A DNA stretch of 6,952 nucleotides from Rhodoluna sp. (lineage in GTDB: Bacteria > Actinomycetota > Actinomycetes > Actinomycetales > Microbacteriaceae): assembly GCA_026393335.1 (NCBI GenBank), contig JAPLAJ010000120.1, positions 1-6,952 on the forward strand, written 5' to 3'. This document shows positions 1 to 5,540 of this stretch, one piece after another. How positions within the stretch are numbered: the first letter of the stretch is position 1; each line of letters begins with the position of its first letter. The translations under genes and the position numbers were made by a program. Under the pieces are notes generated by a model. That model saw only the letters and a list, made by a program, of their open reading frames with translations, was not told the DNA's origin and ran no database searches.

Positions 1-227
1 CCAGCAAGAGTGCCTGGGTGCAGAGCTTGCATAAGTAATGCCCTAATACCGCCAACTAATGTCCCGAAGTCTCTGTGCACAATCCAAGGTGCGTCGGTTG
101 GCAGGAATAAGCCTCCTGTTTCACCTTTGGCTATGACATCTAGCCAAGGCGGTGTGCCGCTGGGTTCGTTGGAGAGTAGGGCTCTGAATCTTTTGGAATA
201 TGCTTCTTGAAATCTATTGTTTGGCAT
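1..227 (-). CDS. DUF2236 / MpaB-type oxygenase, N-terminal part (runs off left edge)
   Basis: The minus strand reads openly from ATG at 227 to the window edge, giving 75 codons with no stop. The product begins MPNNRFQEAYSKRF and contains APWIVHRDFGTLVGG (about residues 48-62) followed by RALLMQALHPGTLAG (about 64-78, cut by the edge). That pattern, a VH-D--TLVGG-RALL-QALHP block, is the signature of the DUF2236 family (oxygenase MpaB / latex-clearing-protein-like, reported to be heme-dependent oxygenases in characterised members). The substrate here is unknown. ATG 227 is the only usual start codon, because an in-frame TGA lies 16 codons upstream with no ATG, GTG or TTG between. The ribosome-binding site is weak (AGG about 5 nt upstream). 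A 20-bp direct repeat ends 3 nt before the start, and without the cassette behind it this gene would follow the hydrolase stop by 5 nt. It was probably the last or a later gene of that operon. Family assignment is confident; function is not. Confidence 0.82.
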   Translation of the reverse strand, partial: MPNNRFQEAYSKRFRALLSNEPSGTPPWLDVIAKGETGGLFLPTDAPWIVHRDFGTLVGGIRALLMQALHPGTLA

Positions 228-230
228 CAG

Positions 231-250
231 GCCTAGCAGGTCTTTTCTTT
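231..250. repeat. 20-bp direct repeat, left copy
   Basis: On the minus strand it reads AAAGAAAAGACCTGCTAGGC, identical base for base to 2192-2211. The match stops at both ends (bases 230/2191 and 251/2212 differ). It lies just upstream of the oxygenase ATG at 227. In this copy the hydrolase stop TAG is kept at 233-235 but without the hydrolase gene in front of it, as expected for a duplicated insertion target or attachment core. Confidence 0.9.
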
Positions 251-314
251 GAGTCTGGCTATTGAACGAAATCCATCATCCTGAGACCAATCTTGCCACA
301 TTAAGTTGTGGAAA

Positions 315-343
315 ATATCACATATAAGTACGGCTGCCATCAA
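315..343 (-). promoter_or_regulatory. weak sigma70-like promoter candidate for the oxygenase gene
   Basis: On the minus strand TTGATG (338-343) is followed after 17 nt by TGATAT (315-320), about 90 nt before the oxygenase ATG. Spacing is ideal and the -35 is fair, but the -10 matches the consensus at only 3 of 6 positions. It matters because the cassette cuts the oxygenase gene off from the upstream operon promoter, so it would need read-through or a new promoter. This is only a candidate. Confidence 0.2.
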
Positions 344-358
344 TTGAAATGAAATCTG

Positions 359-1069
359 TCAAAAGCCTAGAAACAGGTCATCGTTATCAACTGAAAATTC
401 TCTCGGTGAAAAATTGCTCCAACTTGGAGGCAGAAACTGCCGCACGTGAGTGAGTTTCTCTAACTCTTTCTTATACCTGCTGTCTAAAGATCCAAAAATC
501 AGGATGGCAGCGGGTTCAAGCCTATTTACTAATTCTTCTAGGCCATTAAGAAGCGCATGGCGAAGAGCCCTATCGCGCGTTGCGCCATAAGTCCCAACCG
601 CAACGATGCTCTGCGATGGAATTCCCGAAAAAGCAATTTCGTAGTCATCCTTGCAAGACCATCGAACCGAAGGAACGACATTGATGCCCCTGCTCTCCCA
701 AACAGCTCCGGCTTGCCTTGACGCTCGTATATTTTGGATTCGAACAGATGGGGGCATGTCTGGTGACAGGGTTACGTCAGGAGTCAAAATAACTTTGTAC
801 TGGGAAAATTTCTCTACATACCTCTCTGGGTGTATCAATACGCTTTGAAACTTTCTGTCTTGTGCAAAGAAATGCAGCCCCGTTTCCTCAGAATCATTCA
901 CCCGTGTGATCTGATCAAAACAGACCAAGTCATTCGGGATCATATCCATCCCCAACTGACGAAGAAGTGGAATTTGCTCTTCCCCAACAACTTCAAAATC
1001 TGAAGGATAGGACGCGATAGTTCTGCCGAAGATGTAGAACTCTAATTCAGACTTGTAGACAATTTTCAA
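359..1069 (-). CDS. DUF4417 domain-containing protein
   Basis: A 236-aa protein with TTG start at 1069 and TGA stop. The start is set by an in-frame TGA 4 codons upstream and by GAGG 7 nt before the TTG, a good ribosome-binding site. The C-terminal half carries the pattern I recognise as DUF4417: NIRASRQAGAVWESRGINVV (residues 113-132), PSVRWS (133-138), a Gly-Ile-Pro turn (149-151), SIVAVGTYG (154-162), and an amphipathic stretch ending RLEPAAILIFGS (183-194). The fold suggested is alternating beta strands and helices. There is no signal peptide or membrane segment, so it is probably cytoplasmic. DUF4417 has no established biochemical function that I know of, and members are common in phages and mobile elements, which fits the cassette. 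It follows the putative immunity gene by 31 nt and probably shares its transcript. Whether it works with the toxin-like pair or is separate cargo cannot be told here. Confidence 0.8.
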   Translation of the reverse strand: MKIVYKSELEFYIFGRTIASYPSDFEVVGEEQIPLLRQLGMDMIPNDLVCFDQITRVNDSEETGLHFFAQDRKFQSVLIHPERYVEKFSQYKVILTPDVTLSPDMPPSVRIQNIRASRQAGAVWESRGINVVPSVRWSCKDDYEIAFSGIPSQSIVAVGTYGATRDRALRHALLNGLEELVNRLEPAAILIFGSLDSRYKKELEKLTHVRQFLPPSWSNFSPREFSVDNDDLFLGF

Positions 1070-1100
1070 CCAAGCGCCTCAAACCTAGTTAAACATTCAT

Positions 1101-1649
1101 TCAGATTTTGATTAGAGATCTGGTGATGGAGTAGTTTGAATGAAGATCGTTCTCAAATCTCCCTGAAGTTGTAGGAAGATTGTCCACAATCAGCTCACCT
1201 AAGTAGGTAACTTGCAACATTTCGTCATGGTAACCCAATCTCGTTATTGCCACATACCCTGACTCGAGTTTCAGAACAATTCCAATATCCGAGGTGTACA
1301 ACCAGGCCTGTTTGCCATCAATAAAACATTCCATGTTCTCCCGAACCAACAAAATCTCCGAAATACGCTCTCCCTTTTTGAAAAAATATTGGTTCCCATG
1401 GGTTCGTGCCTCTTCAAGATCCTGCTTTTCAACTGTGCATGTCTGGATGGATGAGTAGAGTTCTGGGAAGCCTTCTAGGAGGTTTTGATGAACATCGCCT
1501 TGCAGTCCGAAGAGGTCAGTATCGGTTGCAATAATTACAAAATCTGAACTCAAATCGCTTGAAAGATTGGGCCCTGCGATGAAGGCCAATCTCTGGCCTA
1601 TCATGGCTCTAAGCTCGATGACCTGTTCTAAAGTCAGTATGTTTTCCAT
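1101..1649 (-). CDS. hypothetical protein, candidate immunity protein
   Basis: A 182-aa soluble-looking protein starting at ATG 1649. AGGAG lies about 9 nt upstream and overlaps the TAG stop of the preceding toxin-like gene, so the two are probably translationally coupled. I do not recognise a named family with confidence. Visible features are a helical N-terminus (MENILTLEQVIELRAMIGQR), a short SSDLSSD repeat (30-36), and a beta-rich middle and C-terminus including DIGIVLKLESGYVAI (121-135), then GYHDEMLQVTYLGELIVDN (139-157). There is no signal peptide, membrane segment or catalytic motif. A coupled gene directly after a toxin C-terminal module is where cognate immunity proteins sit, and size and solubility fit. 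The immunity role rests on position only; it could equally be an unrelated hypothetical protein. Confidence 0.6.
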   Translation of the reverse strand: MENILTLEQVIELRAMIGQRLAFIAGPNLSSDLSSDFVIIATDTDLFGLQGDVHQNLLEGFPELYSSIQTCTVEKQDLEEARTHGNQYFFKKGERISEILLVRENMECFIDGKQAWLYTSDIGIVLKLESGYVAITRLGYHDEMLQVTYLGELIVDNLPTTSGRFENDLHSNYSITRSLIKI

Positions 1650-1662
1650 AACGTTTATTCTC

Positions 1663-2028
1663 CTATTTGTTCTCTAGAAAATGAATTTTGTACAATTTGC
1701 CTTGACTGGAAATGTGGACATCGATAGCTGGGGATCCGTCTGAACTCGACGTTGGCCTGAAGTTGACCCTGTCTCCATTGGCAAATTTAACTACAAATCC
1801 CTTGCCGTTCTTCATCGGAACTGGTTTTCTTCCCTGCGCAAACTTCTTGAATAGCTGTTCTGCCGCATCTCTAGGCTTGTCGCTGAATAGATATTGCGTT
1901 CGGTTTGGGCCATCTTTTCCAATTTTGGAGCCATCGCTACTCTTCGGCAGCTGAGACAATAGTGCTGCATGTACATCCTGGAGGCTTGGCAAAGCCCCAC
2001 CTGCCCCACCCCCTGTTGCTGAACCCAA
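1663..2028 (-). CDS. orphan polymorphic-toxin C-terminal-like protein
   Basis: A 121-aa basic protein with TTG start at 2028 and TAG stop. AAGG lies 6 nt before the TTG, an in-frame TAA lies two codons upstream, and the next in-frame Met is residue 72, so the TTG is the best start. Residues 2-12 are a Gly/Ala linker (GSATGGGAGGA). A helix with DAAEQLFKKFAQG (54-66) follows, then a beta region KGFVVKFANGDRVNFRPTS (76-94), DGSPAIDVHI (97-106) and the end KLYKIHF (111-117). From memory, the sequence of a helix, a variable-G-x-NFRP-S-S--GSPAID-H motif and a terminal KIHF resembles modules at the extreme C-terminus of large polymorphic toxins (YD-repeat, hemagglutinin or WXG-type). I cannot name the enzymatic class; conserved Arg91, Asp103 and His105 are possible active-site residues. 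The delivery and repeat domains are missing: only a stub with stops lies upstream. It is either a standalone intracellular toxin gene or a transferred fragment. Confidence 0.6.
   Translation of the reverse strand: MGSATGGGAGGALPSLQDVHAALLSQLPKSSDGSKIGKDGPNRTQYLFSDKPRDAAEQLFKKFAQGRKPVPMKNGKGFVVKFANGDRVNFRPTSSSDGSPAIDVHISSQGKLYKIHFLENK
1995..2026 (-). other. G-rich tract with G-quadruplex pattern at the toxin-like gene start
   Basis: On the minus strand, from just inside the TTG start, four G runs of at least three occur: GGG (2024-2026), GGGGG (2009-2013), GGGG (2004-2007) and GGGG (1995-1998), with loops of 10, 1 and 5 nt; the last loop holds an extra GG. This fits a loose intramolecular quadruplex rule and stands out in otherwise modest-G+C DNA. 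It encodes the Gly-rich linker, so the composition may just reflect glycine codons. Any effect on translation is speculation. Confidence 0.35.
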
Positions 2029-2191
2029 ATCTTACCTTTCTCTATAAGGAAATGTTCCCTTGTGGAGAAGTCTAAGATAGGCCACCGACATTGTATTTTG
2101 GGACCTGACACCCTGCCCTACCACATTGAAGCATGTTGAGAAAGTAATCTTTTACCCAGCGCGACAATGGCAATGAGATGGCATTGTTATT
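2029..2191. other. intergenic leader between hydrolase end and toxin-like gene
   Basis: About 163 nt without a convincing gene. On the minus strand the first 35 nt can fold in mutually exclusive ways (GGCAAT with ATTGCC, or ACAATG with CATTGT at 2164-2169 and 2182-2187). The stems are A+T-rich and no U tract follows, so this is not a clear terminator. A TACAAT -10-like hexamer (2090-2095) occurs about 60 nt before the toxin-like start, but without a recognisable -35. All reading frames here either stop early or lack similarity to anything I know. If the cassette has its own promoter or recombination arm sites, they should lie here. Confidence 0.4.
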
Positions 2192-2211
2192 GCCTAGCAG
2201 GTCTTTTCTTT
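2192..2211. repeat. 20-bp direct repeat, right copy, overlapping hydrolase stop
   Basis: Identical to 231-250. On the minus strand it covers the last five codons of the hydrolase (most of KKEKTC; its first base falls in the preceding Lys codon), the TAG stop (2194-2196) and two further bases. An exact 20-bp match by chance in a window of this size is very unlikely. Its overlap with a gene end is typical of attachment cores that keep the host gene functional. Confidence 0.9.
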
Positions 2212-3765
2212 TTTAGGTAGGTTGCCATTGATCAGGAAATCATCGACTGTGTCAGCTACGCAACTATTGGAAGAACCATAAGCTGTGTGTCCTTCTCCAT
2301 CGTAAGTCAACAGATACCCCTTAGCCAAAACGTTGTTAGCAAAGTTCTTTGCCTGAGAGTAAGGAGTCGCAGGATCGTTAGTTGTTCCAACTACAAGCAT
2401 TGTTGGTGCACCTTCAGCCGAGTAGTCGGTGGGTCCTTTAACGACTTCAAATGGCCACTGATTGCAAGCCAATCCGCCATACTGCCAGTAACGACCAAAG
2501 ACTTTGCTGGTCTTCTTAACAACTTCATTCTGTGCCAGCATGTCCTGCTCTTTATTGGATTCACGGCCATCAATACAGGTGATTGCTTTGAAAGCTTCAT
2601 TGTTGTTGTTTGTGAACTTGCCTAAACCTGCATCATAAGAAAAATACGAATCAGCTAGAACTAGAAACACGCGGCCATCAGAGTCTGTCTTATCAAAGAA
2701 TTCGTTGAATGCCTGAGTTAGGTAAGACCATGCTTCTTCAGAGTAAAGCGCTGAAATCATTCCAGTAAATCCCGAAGTCAGGGTCAGCTTTCTTGATCCC
2801 TCGGATGTGTAAGCGGGCTTTCTTTCCAGCACTGCTAGAAAGTCTGAACCTACTTTCTCCATGGCTTTTTCCACACTTAGACCTTTGAATGGGCAGTCTG
2901 AAACATTTTGAATGCAGTCCTTCAAATACGCGCGCATAGCAGATTCGAAACCCTTGAGTTGATTAATTGAATCTTGCTCAGGCGAAGAAGTTGGATCGAC
3001 TACGCCATCTAGAACAAACCTGCCGACTTTCTCTGGGAAGTAAGTTGCATATGTTGCACCTAGTAAAGTGCCATAGGAGAAACCTAGGTAGTTTAGCTTT
3101 TCGCTACCCAGAACAGCTCTAATGATGTCCATATCTTTAGCCGCTGAAGATGTATCAACGTGGCCGAGTAGTGCACCAGTGTTTTCAAGACAGGCTGCAC
3201 CAAATGCCTTAATTGTTGACTTCGAGTATTCAAGGTCTTTAGGGCTGCCAGGCTCATAGTTGGAAGAGTTGTATAGCAAACCCTGCATACCCTCATCATC
3301 AAAACATTTGATGGCTGTGCTGGCACCAACACCTCTAGGGTCGAAACCTACGATGTTGTATTCGGATCTAAGTTGATCCGTTCCTAATGAACCAATGTAC
3401 TCGGTTACCCATTCCCTACCGCTAGAGCCAGGGCCACCAGGATTCATCAGCAAGTAAGGAGCATTCTCCGGGTCCCCTGCTGGATTTATGGCAACAGCAA
3501 GCTTTATAGCTCCTTGCTCTGGCTTACTCCAATTCAGTGGAGCTTGAATGTAGCCACATCTAGCATCTGAGTTCTTGCCTTCACAGTCACTCCATAGTGG
3601 GGTCTGTGCGTAAAACTCTTCAATGGTTTTTGGAGTGGTTGTAACCTCAGGGTCGATAGGTGCTGAGTTATTCTCAGGAAATATAACTGGGTAGGCCATC
3701 GCACCTGATGCCACCAGTCCTGCGATGATGCTCACCGAAAGAACAACCGTGTTTAGTCGACTCAT
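2194..3765 (-). CDS. exported TAP-like alpha/beta hydrolase (SlpD/tripeptidyl-aminopeptidase type)
   Basis: A 523-aa protein that begins with a signal peptide or signal anchor (short basic start, hydrophobic residues about 6-24, likely cut or boundary near AMA-Y at 22-25), so it acts outside the membrane. The oxyanion-hole motif NPGGPGSSG is at 108-116, FDPRGVGAS at 141-149, and the nucleophile elbow GFSYG places Ser230. The C-terminal TAP-like domain supplies the probable triad partners Asp464 (TNDPATP) and His493 (GEGHTAYG). Several cysteines suggest disulfides, including the C-terminal Cys523. The family removes N-terminal peptides or hydrolyses esters and amides; the substrate cannot be read from sequence. 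Its ATG overlaps the holB TGA by 4 nt (ATGA), so it is translationally coupled although unrelated to replication. The last codons lie inside a 20-bp direct repeat duplicated 1.96 kb away. Length and C-terminal end look normal, so the insertion did not damage it. Confidence 0.92.
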   Translation of the reverse strand: MSRLNTVVLSVSIIAGLVASGAMAYPVIFPENNSAPIDPEVTTTPKTIEEFYAQTPLWSDCEGKNSDARCGYIQAPLNWSKPEQGAIKLAVAINPAGDPENAPYLLMNPGGPGSSGREWVTEYIGSLGTDQLRSEYNIVGFDPRGVGASTAIKCFDDEGMQGLLYNSSNYEPGSPKDLEYSKSTIKAFGAACLENTGALLGHVDTSSAAKDMDIIRAVLGSEKLNYLGFSYGTLLGATYATYFPEKVGRFVLDGVVDPTSSPEQDSINQLKGFESAMRAYLKDCIQNVSDCPFKGLSVEKAMEKVGSDFLAVLERKPAYTSEGSRKLTLTSGFTGMISALYSEEAWSYLTQAFNEFFDKTDSDGRVFLVLADSYFSYDAGLGKFTNNNNEAFKAITCIDGRESNKEQDMLAQNEVVKKTSKVFGRYWQYGGLACNQWPFEVVKGPTDYSAEGAPTMLVVGTTNDPATPYSQAKNFANNVLAKGYLLTYDGEGHTAYGSSNSCVADTVDDFLINGNLPKKEKTC

Positions 3766-4919
3766 CTTGCTGCTTTCCTTCTAAAGCCAACCGCTAGTGA
3801 ATCCAGCAAATAGTTATCCTTCACATTTCTATCCATGCGGTAACGAACCTTTTCAATCTGTTCAATGTTATGAATGCTTTGAGCTTGAGTGCTTTCGTTA
3901 GCAAGCTTGGTGATTTCTTGAACTAGGTCTGCATTAATCAATGCTCCGCCTGTGCCAAGTTGAATAGTGAGCACATCCCTATAGAGACCCATTAGGTCAA
4001 TTAGAACTCGATCTAAACCATCACGCTTGGACCTTGTTGCTCTCTTCTTTTGTGCTTCTTCAAGTCTTCTAATGGCCGCTCTGGAACTTGGATTGAGTTT
4101 GCTTTCCTCACTGACACCAAGTGAAATCAAAAGTTCTTTACGCTCTGCATCATCTTGTTCTGCAGTTAGCTGTGCTCCATCGCTCTCAGCTAACTTGGCC
4201 AAAGTTTCTGAAACATACATCGCAGAAGGAATATCAGTAATTGAAAGTACAGCTTTGAGCGCTTGGGTCCTTCGCTCTCTAGCTCCTGCATTAGTCGCTA
4301 GCCTTCTTGCCATGCCAACGTGGCTTTGCGCCTGGGCAGCGATGCTCTGAGCTAAATCAAAAGCTATGCCGTATTTTTCAACAAGCAGCTGGGCAACAGC
4401 ATCTACTGTCGGCACCTTTAGTTGAACGCGGCGAACTCGAGAACGAATAGTTGGCAGAAGATCTGCTTCGCTAGGAGCACAGATCATCCAAATGGTTCCC
4501 TTTGGTGGTTCTTCGAGAGATTTGAGCAGTAGGTTGCTGGTGCGCTCTGACATCCGATCGGCATCTTCAATCACCATGATTCGGAACCTACCGATAGCTG
4601 GCATTTGAATTGACTTCTCAATGAACTCAGTTACTTCATCAACGCTTATCAAAACGCGTTCTGTGTTTAGTACCTGAACATCAGGATGGTTGCGAGTTTG
4701 AATCATTTGGCATGAGTTACAAGTACCACAGCCACCTTCTGAACAAAGCAGTGCCGCTGCAAAGGCAAGGGCTAATTGAGATCTGCCAGATCCTGGTGGC
4801 CCGGTGAACAACCAGGCATGATGAATATCTTTACCCTCACGCCTTATCTCACCAAGCAGTGCACTTACTGCTTCTGGTTGAGAAACAACATCGCGAAAAA
4901 CCTTTGGTGGAGTGAGCAT
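3762..4919 (-). CDS. holB: DNA polymerase III subunit delta' (clamp loader)
   Basis: A 385-aa AAA+ protein, the delta' subunit that helps load the sliding clamp onto primed DNA. The P-loop GPPGSGRS (40-47) has Arg in place of the Walker Lys, as usual in actinobacterial delta', which does not need ATP hydrolysis. A zinc module is seen as Cys59, Cys64, Cys67 and Cys70. The Walker-B-like stretch VIEDADRM spans 116-123, SLEEPP is at 134-139, and the SRV motif with probable arginine finger Arg161 is at 160-162. The region after about 230 is the less conserved collar, with a long charged stretch (RRLEEAQKKRATRSKR) typical of actinobacterial members. The ATG at 4919 lies 3 nt after the tmk stop; the TGA overlaps the hydrolase ATG. 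The tmk-holB pair is widely conserved in bacteria. Nothing in the sequence suggests a defect. Confidence 0.95.
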   Translation of the reverse strand: MLTPPKVFRDVVSQPEAVSALLGEIRREGKDIHHAWLFTGPPGSGRSQLALAFAAALLCSEGGCGTCNSCQMIQTRNHPDVQVLNTERVLISVDEVTEFIEKSIQMPAIGRFRIMVIEDADRMSERTSNLLLKSLEEPPKGTIWMICAPSEADLLPTIRSRVRRVQLKVPTVDAVAQLLVEKYGIAFDLAQSIAAQAQSHVGMARRLATNAGARERRTQALKAVLSITDIPSAMYVSETLAKLAESDGAQLTAEQDDAERKELLISLGVSEESKLNPSSRAAIRRLEEAQKKRATRSKRDGLDRVLIDLMGLYRDVLTIQLGTGGALINADLVQEITKLANESTQAQSIHNIEQIEKVRYRMDRNVKDNYLLDSLAVGFRRKAAR

Positions 4920-4922
4920 TAC

Positions 4923-5540
4923 TTAGATAAGTCCGGCTACTCGTTGACGGATAATTTCTTGCATTTTCTCAACAGTTACAGATGCATCTACTACTAGAAA
5001 ACGCTCTGGCTCGGCATGAGCTAAATCCAAATATGCAGAACGGACTGTCTCAAAGAATTCCGTCTTCTCTTTTTCTAAACGATCAGGTTCTGTTCCAGAA
5101 GTGTTTCTTCTGGCTCTAGCTTGTTCAGCAGGAAGGTCCAAGAGAACTGTGAGATCTGGAAGTAAACCACCAACAGCCCACAAAGATAAGTCTCTGACTT
5201 CGGTTCTAGAAAGATCTCGACCTGCACCTTGATAAGCAACAGATGAATCAAAGTAACGATCTGTGATGACAATCTTGCCCTGCTCAAGAGCTGGACGAAT
5301 CTTGCTGGCAACATGGTGGGCACGATCTGCTGCGAAGAGTGCTGCTTCTGCTCTTGGCGCTAAATCACCTTTGTGATGCAAAAGAATCTTTCTGATTTCC
5401 ACGCCAACATCAGTTCCACCTGGTTCAAGGGTTCTAACAACATCCTTGTTTTGCTCAGTTAGCCATGACTCTAGAAGGTCCGCTTGGGTTGACTTACCAA
5501 CACCATCGATACCTTCAAAAGAAATAAACAGACCGGTCAC
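4923..5540 (-). CDS. tmk: thymidylate kinase
   Basis: A 205-aa dTMP kinase, the normal family length. It phosphorylates dTMP to dTDP with ATP in the cytoplasm, the step before dTTP. The P-loop GIDGVGKST spans 10-18. The LEPGGT motif (38-43) is the family's usual REPGGT with Leu in place of Arg. The DRY motif ITDRYFDSSVAYQGAGR (92-108) and the basic LID segment with RARRN and PDRLEKE follow, consistent with a bacterial type II enzyme that keeps its catalytic Arg in the LID. The start is GTG at 5540; its first base is the last base of the topA TAG, a 1-nt overlap implying coupled translation. An internal ATG start would lose the P-loop, so GTG is firm. It feeds dTTP to the polymerase whose clamp-loader subunit is encoded next. 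Confidence 0.95.
   Translation of the reverse strand: MTGLFISFEGIDGVGKSTQADLLESWLTEQNKDVVRTLEPGGTDVGVEIRKILLHHKGDLAPRAEAALFAADRAHHVASKIRPALEQGKIVITDRYFDSSVAYQGAGRDLSRTEVRDLSLWAVGGLLPDLTVLLDLPAEQARARRNTSGTEPDRLEKEKTEFFETVRSAYLDLAHAEPERFLVVDASVTVEKMQEIIRQRVAGLI

Larger units (their letters stand above)
231..2211. mobile_element. putative integrated three-gene cassette bounded by 20-bp direct repeats
   Basis: Two perfect 20-bp direct repeats enclose about 1.94 kb holding a toxin-like gene, a putative immunity gene and a DUF4417 gene. Removing the interior plus one repeat joins the hydrolase stop to the oxygenase ATG with a 5-nt gap, matching the 1-4 nt junctions elsewhere in the operon. The right repeat overlaps the hydrolase 3' end and rebuilds its last codons, the usual arrangement for site-specific integration into a gene end. 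No integrase, transposase or excisionase gene is present, and I saw no terminal inverted repeats just inside the direct repeats. The element may be mobilised in trans, be a decayed remnant, or have arrived by another route that duplicated 20 bp. That it is an insertion is fairly well supported; its mechanism is unknown. Confidence 0.6.

Noticed and set aside
10..210. Plus-strand open frame of 66 codons at the left edge
   Set aside because: It is antisense to the clearly recognisable DUF2236/MpaB reading frame on the minus strand.
296..311. Hairpin CCACA-TTAAGT-TGTGG as a terminator after the DUF4417 gene
   Set aside because: The stem is only 5 bp and no T run follows on the minus strand, so terminator function is not supported.
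2090..2095. TACAAT as -10 box of a cassette promoter
   Set aside because: The hexamer is good, but no acceptable -35 lies 16-18 nt upstream and no extended -10 TG is present.
1812..2111. Minus-strand frame of 99 codons overlapping the toxin-like gene, considered as its frameshifted N-terminus
   Set aside because: Its first 30 residues resemble no toxin delivery domain, the overlap is out of frame with the toxin module, and the toxin-like gene has its own ribosome-binding site and start.
251..2191. Cassette as an insertion sequence or integron cassette
   Set aside because: No transposase or integrase gene, no terminal inverted repeats seen just inside the direct repeats, and no attC-like structure recognised.
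4779..4802. Lys-to-Arg change in the HolB P-loop as a defect
   Set aside because: The delta' subunit does not need ATP hydrolysis and GPPGSGRS is usual in actinobacterial members.
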